Assembly: GCF_001942495.1 (NCBI RefSeq)
Contig: NZ_MKZS01000001.1
Location: 6,703,029-6,767,028 of the forward strand
Origin: Moorena bouillonii PNG
GTDB lineage: Bacteria > Cyanobacteriota > Cyanobacteriia > Cyanobacteriales > Coleofasciculaceae
DNA length: 64,000 bases
Reading direction: 5' to 3'
How positions within the stretch are numbered: position 1 is the first letter of the stretch; each line of letters begins with the position of its first letter. Of the stretch, positions 1 to 9,049 are shown piece by piece. The translations under genes and the position numbers were made by a program. A model generated the notes under the pieces. It ran no database searches. It was given only the letters and a program-made list of their open reading frames with translations, and had not been told where the DNA came from.

Positions 1-1632
1 TCGGTCAGCTACAACATCACTAAAGCCCAAGTTGTGTTTCGGAACTTCTGGCGGTGGTGAAATTCCTGGATCGTCTTCATTACTGGCTTTGCACACTGCA
101 ACCAAATTCTCGCTTTCCTGTAGGAGCGTTCCCAAATCTTGGTAGTCTGGCGCTACAGAAAAATCACGATGAATATCTAGGCCAATGACTTTGGCTTGAG
201 AGGAATTAAGTATCTCTAACAGTTGTTTGAGTGATCGGTCTGATAAGGAGGTACCTAGTCTTAAATCCGACTGCTGAGCTTTAATATCTTTTTCAGTAAC
301 CTCTACCACTATCAGACGGGAATCGGGAAACTCCGCTGGTCTTCGATTCATCAGGTGGTCGAAGGCTTTCAACTCCAAACCTTGCAGTAAACTAAGCTGC
401 TGTATAACTACCAAAAAGCATGTAATTACCAAACTGCTCACTAATACCTTGACGAAGGTCAGGGGTGGGATTGGAGGTGGGATTGGAGGTGGAGGTGGAG
501 GTGGAGGTGGAGGTGGAGGTGGTACCGGAACACTTTCCCTCAACTCTTCCCAAGTCGGTGGCTTGGCGGCGGGATTCTGACAAATTATCGGTAACCAAGT
601 TGCACAAGGAAACTCATCTTCTATCCCTTGTAATCGTTCCCTAGCTTCCCGCACTGCTAAATAGAAAGACTGCCCCCCAGCAAAAGCGGTTAAAAAATAT
701 TTCAAAAATTCCTGTGAAACCCGGTCGGGTACCGGTTCTCGCATCACAATAATTTGGGGAATGTATAAATTAGCCAGATTCGAGGCTAAACCCAAGCCAT
801 CACAAGAATTGAAAATCGCTATTTTTAAGCCTTTTACAATTGCTCTGTTTAAGCCAAACTTTAACTGATTAATGGTTAAACTATCGGTTTTATTAATATA
901 AATGTGACCCGTCTCTCCATCGTTTTTACTGGAACTATGTCCAGCAAAAAAGAGGATATCCCAGGATTGCTCCCAAAGGGCTTCATGGACTTGCTGGCGC
1001 TTGGGTTCTATAAGGAACGTGAGCTGAGCATCAGGTAATTGCTGTAGCAACTTCTGATCCGCTTCGGTATCAATACCAATACTATTGCCAATAATTGCTA
1101 AAATTCTCACCTTGGCGTGGGGCTTGGGATTTCCCTTGGCTGGTTCAAACTTTAAGGCACTTAAAGCAATTTCAGCCTTGGAATAGCGTTCCCAAAAATC
1201 CCACAGATGCCAGGGCAGTCGCCGTAAACAACTGTTCTCGGTTTGAATAATTAGACGGATTTCATCGGAGGGTGATAGTTGTTCGAGTAATTTCTCCTTA
1301 ATCGGTCGAAATGGCTCTGAAGATAGCCAAGCATTTAAGCGATCGCCTAAGACTTGGGCAGCATTGTAGCACCGTTCCAGTTTAGATACATTCGTCACTT
1401 GTACCACTGATGCTTCTAGACGGGAACGTAACCCCAAACTGTGATAACTCGTTGTCCAACTTTGGCACGATTGCAGAATTTCAGGAGCAGGAGGTAGCCT
1501 GCCAGTGATTTCCAACAAGGGTCTTTTGCCCTCTTCCCAAATCTGTAAAGTGACTGGAAACCCTTTGTCAAAACAACCATCTCCTATCTTTAAGACAACT
1601 AATTTACCAATACTTCGCGTGTTATTGGTCAT
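1..1632 (-). CDS. CHAT-domain / CHASE2-domain protein, C-terminus beyond window
   Basis: This reading frame has no stop before the left window edge, so the 3' end is missing. The start is the ATG at 1632, because the ATG seven bases upstream runs into a stop after five codons. The first ~365 residues form a CHAT (caspase-like) domain, with the dyad visible as His232 in FFAGHSSS and Cys277 in FNSCDG. A proline-rich linker follows (~370-390), then one membrane segment (~393-410), then a CHASE2-like extracellular sensor that starts around PDSRLIVVEV. CHAT-CHASE2 fusions are known in cyanobacteria; the substrate is not known. It is the last gene of a same-strand set with a DUF1822 protein and a sigma-like protein, which suggests a shared signalling role (inference). 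Confidence 0.85.
   Translation of the reverse strand, partial: MTNNTRSIGKLVVLKIGDGCFDKGFPVTLQIWEEGKRPLLEITGRLPPAPEILQSCQSWTTSYHSLGLRSRLEASVVQVTNVSKLERCYNAAQVLGDRLNAWLSSEPFRPIKEKLLEQLSPSDEIRLIIQTENSCLRRLPWHLWDFWERYSKAEIALSALKFEPAKGNPKPHAKVRILAIIGNSIGIDTEADQKLLQQLPDAQLTFLIEPKRQQVHEALWEQSWDILFFAGHSSSKNDGETGHIYINKTDSLTINQLKFGLNRAIVKGLKIAIFNSCDGLGLASNLANLYIPQIIVMREPVPDRVSQEFLKYFLTAFAGGQSFYLAVREARERLQGIEDEFPCATWLPIICQNPAAKPPTWEELRESVPVPPPPPPPPPPPPPIPPPIPPLTFVKVLVSSLVITCFLVVIQQLSLLQGLELKAFDHLMNRRPAEFPDSRLIVVEVTEKDIKAQQSDLRLGTSLSDRSLKQLLEILNSSQAKVIGLDIHRDFSVAPDYQDLGTLLQESENLVAVCKASNEDDPGISPPPEVPKHNLGFSDVVADR
463..523 (-). repeat. GGTGGA-type tandem repeat coding a polyproline linker
   Basis: The plus strand reads GGAGGT / GGTGGGATT units; on the coding strand these give a run of prolines broken by isoleucine, residues ~370-390 of the CHAT-CHASE2 protein. 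It separates the CHAT domain from the membrane segment. Such arrays change length easily, so linker length may vary between strains (inference). Confidence 0.8.
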
Positions 1633-1882
1633 TGGTCATGGATCACTTGTGTTGCAGATGTGATTTGTCTCCTAATTTTACCTATTTATAGAGGTTTATA
1701 TAGGTTTATAGAGGGTGTATCGGTGTCTGAGGATTGACCACTGAGTGATATCAAAACTGATATCAAACAAGACACCAGATAACCGATCTATTCCCGAAGG
1801 ACTTTGAATTATAACGCTTTCAGTGGTGTGTCGATGGCTAAATTCGATAATTCCTAGATTGGCGGTAGGCCACACTATGGGA

Positions 1883-2887
1883 TCAGATGGTAAAATCCTC
1901 AATAATCCTGGCATCGCCAAGGGCAACTTCGACACTAAATTGCTCTCCTGGTACACCACTAAACTGCAATTGAATGTAATTATCGATTTGTCTGGCTTGG
2001 GCTTCAAGAAAAACTGTTCCGGATGCATCCAGCACAGTGAGGGTGAGGTTGGCAGGCAAATAGGTTTTACTGCCGGTGGGATATACCTTGAGGCGAATAT
2101 TTTGCTTGAGTTCAGATTCTGGCACAAGTTCCACCACCAAAGCCACGGGGGAACCAGCTAGCAATAGCCCTAAGTCGATTAACTTAGCCCGCCTAATGCC
2201 CACATCAAGATTTTCCTCTAGGGGTAACGCCTCAGTTGAGTCTAGACCAGCAGAGCGGAAAGCGAAAATTGGTTCGGGTGGGTTTAACAAGTTTTCCAAG
2301 CTTTCGAGAGTTTGCCAACCAGTTTCAACCACATTGTCTAACCATTGACTCAAGTTTACCCTTGTTCTGTGGGCAACAGCAGCAGGCTTGGGGGTTACCT
2401 GTGTCATGGGTGGATGAAAGCGATCGATTAAATCGTCAACAGGTCGTAGTTGACTAATGGGTAACTCTTCGGTATCAGCAGTTGGAGTAAATCCCAACAC
2501 TGTTCCCTCCGAGGATTGTTCATCAATCTGAACAACTACATACCCAATCCGATCAGACCAAACTTCCGGGGGAATATGGCAAACGGAATCTTGGGATTTG
2601 ATTGCTCGGCATTCGATACGACCGATACCGGATATTTCCAAGTCTGCCACATTAGCTAACAGGCGTATAATAGGGTTCCAGCTGTCTGAGGCTTTTAAAT
2701 CTGTAGGCATGCCCATCATTTGCATGTAATCATTGACAACCAACACAGCCAAGGTGTTGAGTCGAACTTGCTCAGCTTTTTGAGGGGTAGGCTGCTGCCT
2801 AGCAAATTGCTCAGCACGGCTGCGTGCATTGTTAGTAATGGGCAGAGGAAGGGCAAATTGTTCTAGGTTATGGGTGTTGTAGGTCAT
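1883..2887 (-). CDS. DUF1822 family protein
   Basis: This is a 334-residue protein starting at ATG 2887 (MTYNTHNLEQ). A longer frame to 2995 exists but would overlap the upstream sigma-like gene and lacks family-like sequence. DUF1822 hallmarks are clear: AEQFARQQ followed by KAEQVRLNTLAVLVVNDY, then SDSWNPIIRLLANVADLEI, ECRAI, and EVWSDRIGYVVVQID. The family is almost confined to cyanobacteria and has no established biochemical role. The gene lies 82 bp downstream of the sigma-like gene and ~250 bp upstream of the CHAT-CHASE2 gene, all on the minus strand. This three-gene order recurs in cyanobacterial genomes, so a joint function is likely although unproven. Confidence 0.85.
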   Translation of the reverse strand: MTYNTHNLEQFALPLPITNNARSRAEQFARQQPTPQKAEQVRLNTLAVLVVNDYMQMMGMPTDLKASDSWNPIIRLLANVADLEISGIGRIECRAIKSQDSVCHIPPEVWSDRIGYVVVQIDEQSSEGTVLGFTPTADTEELPISQLRPVDDLIDRFHPPMTQVTPKPAAVAHRTRVNLSQWLDNVVETGWQTLESLENLLNPPEPIFAFRSAGLDSTEALPLEENLDVGIRRAKLIDLGLLLAGSPVALVVELVPESELKQNIRLKVYPTGSKTYLPANLTLTVLDASGTVFLEAQARQIDNYIQLQFSGVPGEQFSVEVALGDARIIEDFTI

Positions 2888-2969
2888 AGGAATTGTGTTT
2901 CTGTACTGATGTGAACACCTTGACTCAAGCAGGTTAAGGTTAAGGTAAGTCTTTTTAAGGAACCTCCTA

Positions 2970-3608
2970 TTATAGATATCCCTCCGATTCTCCAAATTTA
3001 CGCAAACGGGGCAAACATTGTCGCTGATAAAAGCTACTTAATGTAGAAATTGATACATTAAACTCTTCGGATAGGGTTTTCCAGCTAGTTTCTGGAGGCA
3101 AGCGTCGCAAAATTAAGACTTGGCAGGTGACCTCTTGATGACCTTTAATATGGGTAGTGCGTAGATCACTATCAACAGCCGCCGTTTCCACCCATTCCCT
3201 TATATCTTCGAGTAACGTAGGCACGTCCGGTGGAGCTGCCACACTATTGATCGGGTCAAGGTTTTCACCATTTTTACCCTTGCTAGCAGATACTGTCTTA
3301 GCTTGTCCGTCTATGGTCTTGATGCGAAAGTCTTGGAGTCGTTTCTTCAAGTAAAAATTGAGCCAAGTGACCACACTGCCACGGCTAGAGTCGTAGGGAT
3401 TACCGGTTTTGCCTTCGCAAATATTCTGGCAAAAGTAAATCCAGGTTTGTTGGAGTGCGTCTTGATAGTAGGGACTATGTTCTTGCCAAAGTTTCTTACT
3501 GATTAAACGAATAATTTTTGTTAAGTTTCTTTGACGGTGAGCGCTTCCAGGTGGATGACTACATGCTGCCGTCACTAGCTGGTTGAGCTGCTCATAGAGT
3601 TGAGTCAT
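2970..3608 (-). CDS. sigma-70 family RNA polymerase sigma factor-like protein
   Basis: This 212-residue protein resembles the ECF-like sigma proteins that accompany DUF1822 genes. A region-2-like segment contains YYQDALQQTWIYFCQNI and DSSRGSVVTWLNFYLKKRLQD (about residues 45-95). A helix-turn-helix of region-4 type sits near the C-terminus (LPPETSWKTLSEEFNVSIST, about 168-190). The region-2 part is divergent, so whether it binds core polymerase is uncertain. It is the first gene of the minus-strand triad and probably co-transcribed with the DUF1822 gene. No dedicated anti-sigma gene is visible; the CHASE2 sensor protein could supply the input signal (inference). Confidence 0.75.
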   Translation of the reverse strand: MTQLYEQLNQLVTAACSHPPGSAHRQRNLTKIIRLISKKLWQEHSPYYQDALQQTWIYFCQNICEGKTGNPYDSSRGSVVTWLNFYLKKRLQDFRIKTIDGQAKTVSASKGKNGENLDPINSVAAPPDVPTLLEDIREWVETAAVDSDLRTTHIKGHQEVTCQVLILRRLPPETSWKTLSEEFNVSISTLSSFYQRQCLPRLRKFGESEGYL

Positions 3609-4345
3609 AATGCGTCCGCTCCGCCTTTGCTGATATTGCCTTTTTCCGAAAATACTATGTTCACATCAGTATGTATATCTTAGGTCGGGTCAGCTTCAGG
3701 TCTGTAATCTGAACTACTCCAGGATACTCGGAGTTTTGGTTAAGACTAAGCCAGTCCAGTATTGATCTATTGACAGTAATGGTATGATGTGTTAAAAACG
3801 TGCGGCTCGTTCTAGCTAGGAGCCTCCAGTTTCTGGAGGGGTATGAGCTAGGGGATTAGCGAGGAAAACTCCCCAAAATCCTAACTATCTACCGGATGAT
3901 GGTGAAAACCCATCCCTTGAGGAGACAAGTGACTCTCTATCTGGCCACACCGAGTAGGCGGCAACCTACAGAGTGACGCTGGCACCAGGGCGGGATTAGG
4001 ACTGAAACAGATAGGTTCCCTACCGCTAATGAGGAGATGACACGGGTAAACAAGTCCTAAAAAAGTGTCTTAGCACACCAACACAATCTGAACAAAACAT
4101 GTGTATGGCATCCTCTCATTCTCACGGTTGTTTGTTATTGCAAATCGTAATCTCCGAGAAGAGGATAGGCAAAATGGACTGTCCTAAATCATCAAAATAA
4201 TCTGGAAGATGGAACGAGTAAAAACGATGGTCAAATATGGGTCTGAGGAACGGTCGAAACCTCGGTAAGCTATGCCAAGCCCAATCCCCACCATCGGGTA
4301 AGATGTGCTCAAAACTGGGCACGGGTATTCAGAATACACAAACCA

Positions 4346-5885
4346 ATGGAGAGTATGGGTAGACACAGACAAAAATCTAGTGACCTTTGGAAAGGACAAA
4401 ACTGGAAGCAACTCCGGAAGAACCTTTTCCGCCTACAAAAGCGCGTGTATAAAGCGGTTCAAGTTGGTGACTTGAGGAAAGCTCGGTCTCTACAGAAACT
4501 GATACTGAAATCTCGTTCAGCACAGATATTGGCCATCCGTCAAGTAACACAACTCAATCAGGGCAAGAAAACCGCCGGTATCGACGGAAAAACTGCACTG
4601 AATTACAAGGAAAGATTAGAGGTACTTGAAACCATGAGGCAAAGCGCCCTCGACTGGCATCATTCCAGTCTTCGTGAAATCCCAATCCTTAAAAAGAATG
4701 GGAAAGTAAGAATGCTCAAGATACCAACAATCTCAGACAGAGCATGGCAATGTAAGCGCAAAATTTGCTCTCGAACCAGCACACGAAGCCACATTCCACG
4801 CCCGAAGTTACGGGTTTAGAACCGGCAGAAGCGCACACGATGCCCAAAAACATGTATTTCAAAACTTGAACGCCCATGGGAATGGCATCAAAAAGAGAGT
4901 AATAGAACTAGACATTAAAAAGTGTTTCGACCGCATTTCCCATAAGTCCATCATGGACAGGTTAATTGCACCAGCAAGTTTGAAGACTGGGATATTCAGA
5001 TGCCTTAAGGCCGGAGTTGACCTGGAATTTCCTGAGCAAGGAACCCCACAGGGAGGTGTAGTCAGCCCACTACTCGCCAATATCGCACTTGACGGAATAG
5101 AGGATATACACCCAAGCGTCCGATATGCGGATGATATGGTCATATTTCTCAAGCCAAAAGATAATGCCGAAAAAGTATTGAATAAAATCAAGAAATTTTT
5201 GGCGGAACGCGGGATGGAAATCAGCGAAGAAAAGACCAAGATAACCAAAACGACAGACGGATTCGATTTTCTGGGATGGCACATGCGTGTCAAACTAAAC
5301 GGAAAGTTCCACTGCACTCCCTCAGTGGAGAATCACAGAGCTATCCGTAAGAAAATCAAAGCCATAGTCAACAACTCGAATTATGGTGCAGAAGTAAAAG
5401 CCAAGAAACTAGCCCCTATCGTACGTGGATGGAGGAATTACCACAAATACTGCGACATGAGCAGTTCCCGAGATAGTTTATGGTTCATGAACAACACCGC
5501 AAACCGGAAATTCCGTAGAGAAAAGAAGGTAAACCGGTATCAGGCCGATAAATTATGCAAGAAAGGCTTCCCCGCAGTGGGGTATGAACAGAACAAACAC
5601 GTAATGGTAAAAGGGACTAAGTCCCCCTATGACGGAGACCTAGTCTATTGGAGCCAGAGAAATTCCCAACTCTACTCCGATGCTACATCAGAAACTTTGA
5701 AAAAGCAGAACCATTCCTGTGGATATTGCGGACTGAGATTCATTGATGAAGAAAGAGTACATCTCCACCACATTGATGGAAATCACAACAACTGGAAGAA
5801 AAACAACCTCATGGCTGTTCACCAAAGTTGTCACCAATATATTCACGGGGGCAAGTCGTTCGCGAAGCGTCGCCTTTGGCCGTAG
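4346..5885 (+). pseudogene. ltrA: group II intron reverse transcriptase/maturase with HNH, frameshifted
   Basis: Two frames together make one maturase. The first (4346-4819) carries the N-terminus and early RT blocks up to SDRAWQC. The sequence then continues as KFALEPAHEA and SYGFRTGRSAHDAQ in the next frame, through to 5885. The join lies in 4754-4760, where seven bases sit between the TGT and AAA TTT codons instead of six, so one extra base is the simplest cause. RT block 5 is intact (YADD at 5124-5135), followed by the maturase X region and an HNH nuclease (CGYCG ... HHIDGNHNN ... CHQYIHG). The C-terminus runs into a palindromic repeat and ends KSFAKRRLWP, which looks non-native. It could be recent decay or, less likely, programmed frameshifting. 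Confidence 0.85.
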
Positions 5886-5902
5886 GCCACGCTGCGCGAA
5901 CG
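5857..5902. repeat. GCGTGGCC-type palindromic repeat (family A)
   Basis: Outer arms CGTTCGCG and CGCGAACG enclose an inner imperfect palindrome around GGCCGTAGGCC. Variants with the same TTCGCGAAGCG / GGCCACGC words occur at 10398, 13621, 20296, 48360, 55240 and 60113. This copy overlaps the 3' end of the maturase frame and supplies its last residues and stop. Confidence 0.75.
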
Positions 5903-6021
5903 GCGATAAGACTAGGATATCTAGGAGCCGTATGAGGGGAAACCTTCACGTACGGATTTGAAGGAGAGGTGCCCCGGCTAATCCCGGGCATCGACTCTAA
6001 TTTACTGATGGCGTTTAAAGC

Positions 6022-6069
6022 GATGCAGCGCGGTCTTGGGGGTTTCCCCCATGAGCGACTGCATCAAGA
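6022..6069. repeat. CTGCATCAAG hairpin repeat (family B)
   Basis: GATGCAG near the left and CTGCATC near the right can pair, with an inner GGGGG / CCCCC stem and CCATGAGCGACTG between. The same unit recurs at 11607, 27773 (split by another repeat), 30084 (both arms complete) and, decayed, around 55355. It lies between the intron end and the next gene. Confidence 0.8.
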
Positions 6070-6254
6070 CAGCGATCGACACCTGCTTCCCTTCTACCTA
6101 TCCTACCTAGGGGCTACTGGGGGAAGAATTTTCCGGTTTTTAACAACCCATTTAAGGCCGCTTCAGGTGCTAGACACTTTCACCGAAGTGTTTCTACGGC
6201 ATTAACCAAGTGGCAAAAGATTTGAAACGTCGTGCTTAGGATTGTTCGCGAATC

Positions 6255-7565
6255 ATGCATCTGTTAGAATATCAGGCTAAAGAATTATTCTGTGAGATTG
6301 GCATTCCGGTTTTGCCTGCTCAACGCATTGACCATCCTACCGACATCAAGGGATTACAGATTCCCTATCCGGTGGTGCTCAAATCTCAAGTATCTACTTG
6401 TGGAGATAGCCCAGCTCGTCGGATCCGGTGTGTAGAGAATACCATCGATGCGATCGCAGCAGCTAGGGCAATTTTCAAACTCCCGATTCTGGGTAAGCAT
6501 CCTCAAGTACTGCTAGCAGAATCCCGTTACAATGCTGAACAAGAATTTTATCTAGCGGTGTTCCTAGACTACAACTTGGCCCGTCCTGTCCTATTGGGTT
6601 CTTCCCAAGGGCGTATGGACACCAAAACCTTGATCAGCGATATGCAAAAGGTTGTGGTCGAGCAAAACTTTTCACCCTTCTATGGGCGGCGTCTTGCCAT
6701 CAAAATGGGACTTTATGGTAATCTGATTGAGTCAGTGAGTGGGATTATCAATAAAATGTACCAACTTTTTGTCCAAAAAGATTTGGACATAGTGGAAATT
6801 AATCCCCTCGGTGTTAGCCCGACTGGTGAACTCATGGCTCTTGATGGCAGGATTGCTATCAACGACAAGGCTCTGAGACGTCATCAGGATTTGATCAACT
6901 TGACATCGACCATGGCTGAGAGCGGTTCTTACCAACAGATGCTCACTAACTCAAGCCATAATTTCAATGGTTGTGATCTCAAAGGTCGTGATCTCAAAGG
7001 CAACATCGGGATTATATGCAACAGCATGTGTCTAGCTGCAACAACAGTTGATCTGGTATACCAAGCAAAGGGTAAACCAAGACAGTGTCATCTCGTTCCA
7101 ACGATCAACTCTAACCAATACTGGCCAATAACTCCTGGTGCGATAGAGGAACTGCAAGAGGCTTTACGAAAACTAACGACATCCGAAGGGATTAAAGTGG
7201 TCTTAGTGAATATCTTGAGCAATAGGGCTACCAGCAATGCCGCAGCTGAGATGATTGCCAATTATCTACTGTGTCAAAGTTGGGAAACACCTGTACTCAA
7301 TTCAGAGAACCAGGAGCAAAATTCCACCAGTCATCCCCTTAGCTCCCATCACCAAGACCTGTTATCTAAGGGCAAATATCCTCGATCAGCCTCTGGGATT
7401 GAGAGACCTCACCTTGTGATCCGTTTAGTTGGGACAAATTTTCACTCGATTCAACAGCGTTTGGCTCAGCTCCCCGTATACTTTACAGACAACTTAGATC
7501 AGGCAGTAAAGCAAGCTGTATCTCTTGCCAGGAAGGGGTCACGACGTCCTAACCTAGTCATCTAG
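6255..7565 (+). CDS. succinyl-CoA synthetase beta-like ATP-grasp protein, motifs degenerate
   Basis: This 436-residue protein aligns along its length with the ADP-forming succinyl-CoA ligase beta subunit (SucC, ~388 aa). Matches include MHLLEYQAKELF at the N-terminus, EINPLGVSPTGELMALDGRI near residue 190, and GNIGIICNSMCLA. The motifs that bind nucleotide and succinate are altered. The glycine-rich HAGGRGKAGG loop of E. coli SucC is replaced by STCGDSPARR, the DVGGGA loop by VPTINSNQ, and VNIFGG by VNILSN. An extra ~45 residues lie before the final IRLVGTNF segment. It is followed after ~135 bp by an alpha-like partner with equally altered motifs. The open frame argues against simple decay; a non-catalytic or repurposed complex is possible (inference). 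Confidence 0.75.
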   Translation: MHLLEYQAKELFCEIGIPVLPAQRIDHPTDIKGLQIPYPVVLKSQVSTCGDSPARRIRCVENTIDAIAAARAIFKLPILGKHPQVLLAESRYNAEQEFYLAVFLDYNLARPVLLGSSQGRMDTKTLISDMQKVVVEQNFSPFYGRRLAIKMGLYGNLIESVSGIINKMYQLFVQKDLDIVEINPLGVSPTGELMALDGRIAINDKALRRHQDLINLTSTMAESGSYQQMLTNSSHNFNGCDLKGRDLKGNIGIICNSMCLAATTVDLVYQAKGKPRQCHLVPTINSNQYWPITPGAIEELQEALRKLTTSEGIKVVLVNILSNRATSNAAAEMIANYLLCQSWETPVLNSENQEQNSTSHPLSSHHQDLLSKGKYPRSASGIERPHLVIRLVGTNFHSIQQRLAQLPVYFTDNLDQAVKQAVSLARKGSRRPNLVI

Positions 7566-7699
7566 CTGAGTGCGTCAGTGCTCAGTTACGATTCTTTTGT
7601 TCCTTGTCCTTTTTGATTAGCCAGAGTCTTCTGGCAACTAAAAATGATCAATGATCATTGATCATTGACAAACAACAAAAGAATAAGGATCAATCACCA

Positions 7700-8602
7700 A
7701 TGAACTTGAGTACCGATAGCAAAGTTTTAGTACAAGGCATTACACAACCTCTAGGTTTGTACTACGCTGCCCGGATGAAAGCCTATGGCACCAATGTCGT
7801 AGCTGGAGTTAGTACTGGTCAGGGAGGGCAAACCTTGCATGGCATTCCTGTATTTGATTTAGTAGAGCAGGCTTGCCATCATGTCGAGGCTGTGGACACA
7901 ACCATTATTTTTGAAGAATCCTACCAGATAAAGGATGTTGCCTTGGAAGCGATAGATGCTGGGATCAGGCAAATTATTCTCTTTACTGGTGGTATTCCTC
8001 CCTTGGATATGGTAGAATTACTAGCTATTGCCCAAGCTACTAAAACGATTATTCTTGGTCCGAGCAGTTTTGGGATTATTGTTCCAGGAAACGTTTTGCT
8101 AGGGACTCACGAGAGTGAATTTTACAGACCTGGCTCAGTAGGATTAATTACCCGTGGTAGTTATCTGATCTACGAAGTTGCTTTAGGCTTAACTCAAGCT
8201 AACCTAGGACAGTCAATCGCTATTAACCTTGGCAGTGAAGCAATTGTTGGTTCTTCATTTAGCCATTGGCTGGAGGTTTTGGAAAAAGATAAAGCTACAA
8301 ACGTTATTGTCCTAGTTGATCAGACTGGCGGCGGCTACGAAGACGTGGCCGCTGCCGCGTATATAGCCCAGGAAATCCATAAACCAGTGATTTCCTACAT
8401 TGCGGGACGCTATACACCAGAGACACAACTAATTTGTAACCCTAGTGCTAGGCTATATACTCACCTACCAGAGGCTATGAGTAATATGACTAAAATGTCT
8501 ACGGCACAGGAAAAAGTGGCAGTATTTAAGCAAGGGAGAATCCCAGTAGCTGAACGCCCTTCCCAAATTCCCATCTTGGTTCAAAAGGCTCTCGACCATT
8601 GA
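7700..8602 (+). CDS. succinyl-CoA synthetase alpha-like CoA-binding protein lacking the catalytic His
   Basis: This 300-residue protein starts at ATG 7700, with AAGGA upstream; an in-frame start at 7658 lacks this. It aligns throughout with SucD (MNLSTDSKVLVQGIT, AYGTNVVAGVSTGQGG, GIPVFD, EAIDAGIRQII). The motifs needed for catalysis differ from E. coli SucD. GPNCPG is GPSSFG (120-125), SRSGTLTYE is TRGSYLIYE, GEIGG is DQTGG, and the phosphohistidine loop GHAGA is ICNPSA (245-250). Without that histidine the normal phosphoryl relay cannot run. It is paired with the beta-like gene upstream, so the two probably still form a complex. True sucC/sucD genes are expected elsewhere in the genome (inference). 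Confidence 0.75.
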   Translation: MNLSTDSKVLVQGITQPLGLYYAARMKAYGTNVVAGVSTGQGGQTLHGIPVFDLVEQACHHVEAVDTTIIFEESYQIKDVALEAIDAGIRQIILFTGGIPPLDMVELLAIAQATKTIILGPSSFGIIVPGNVLLGTHESEFYRPGSVGLITRGSYLIYEVALGLTQANLGQSIAINLGSEAIVGSSFSHWLEVLEKDKATNVIVLVDQTGGGYEDVAAAAYIAQEIHKPVISYIAGRYTPETQLICNPSARLYTHLPEAMSNMTKMSTAQEKVAVFKQGRIPVAERPSQIPILVQKALDH

Positions 8603-8646
8603 CAGCAATTGATTCGTCACCCCATCACCCGTTGGTCGGATTTATA

Positions 8647-8743
8647 GCGCTACGCACAAGTAAGAAGTAAGAAGTCAGAAGTCAGAAGTAAGCTAGACTC
8701 ACGTTTCGGAGTTTAGGAATGTCCTAATTTTAATGCGTAGTGC
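8647..8743. repeat. MITE-like element with GCRCTACGCA ends
   Basis: Terminal inverted repeats GCGCTACGCA (8647-8656) and TGCGTAGTGC (8734-8743) differ by one base when paired. The interior has AAGTCAGAAGT repeats and CGTTTCGGAGTTTAGGAATGTC. A second copy with a very similar interior is at 26705-26812, which supports a mobile or dispersed origin. Confidence 0.7.
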
Positions 8744-9049
8744 GAGTGCATCATAGTTTGCATACTACAAACTGACATCTTGAATGTGGGTTATAACCTG
8801 TAACCTACAACCTACGAGCTGTAACTAAAAGCCTACAACTTGTAATATACAACCTATAACCTACAAGCTGTAACCTTGTTGAGCCTAGTTTTTTGCAAAG
8901 TATCGTTAAGCGGGCTGGAATTTAGTTGAGATTGTTTACTAGAAAACAATCCTTTCGGAATAAATCGATAAAATAGAGGATGTAGGGTTTATGATAAGAC
9001 CCAACTAATCGTCCTTTTCAACTGACCTAGTTTAAATTTCAATTAATTT
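8744..9049. other. intergenic with short ACCTACAACCT-like repeats
   Basis: Between about 8787 and 8875 short words such as CCTACAACCTA, GAGCTGTAAC and CTACAAGCTGTAACC recur imperfectly. No gene, tRNA or strong hairpin is visible. The last ~100 bases are AT-rich and may hold the promoter of the small gene at 9050, but no clear -35/-10 pair was recognised. Confidence 0.4.

Larger units (their letters stand above)
3800..6001 (+). mobile_element. group II intron (bacterial, HNH-type)
   Basis: The 5' end matches the GUGCGNC start of bacterial group II introns (GTGCGGC at 3800). About 540 nt of structured RNA precede the internal maturase frame. Domain V is recognisable at 5925-5960, with GAGCCGTATGAGGG, a GAAA tetraloop and a complementary 3' arm ending TACGGATTTG. 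A domain VI-like hairpin around GCCCCGGCTAATCCCGGGC follows, and the 3' end is placed near 6001. It lies in an intergenic region, so splicing would not restore a protein. The maturase frame is broken, so mobility would need help in trans. Confidence 0.85.

Noticed and set aside
392..607. 71-codon minus-strand frame with Thr-Ser repeats
   Set aside because: Shadow of the polyproline-coding array in the CHAT-CHASE2 gene.
1696..2127. 143-codon frame overlapping the DUF1822 gene
   Set aside because: Different frame of the DUF1822 3' half with no family-like sequence; not needed to explain any frameshift.
5743..5961. Short frames over the intron 3' end
   Set aside because: They overlap the HNH-coding part in another frame and intron domain V.
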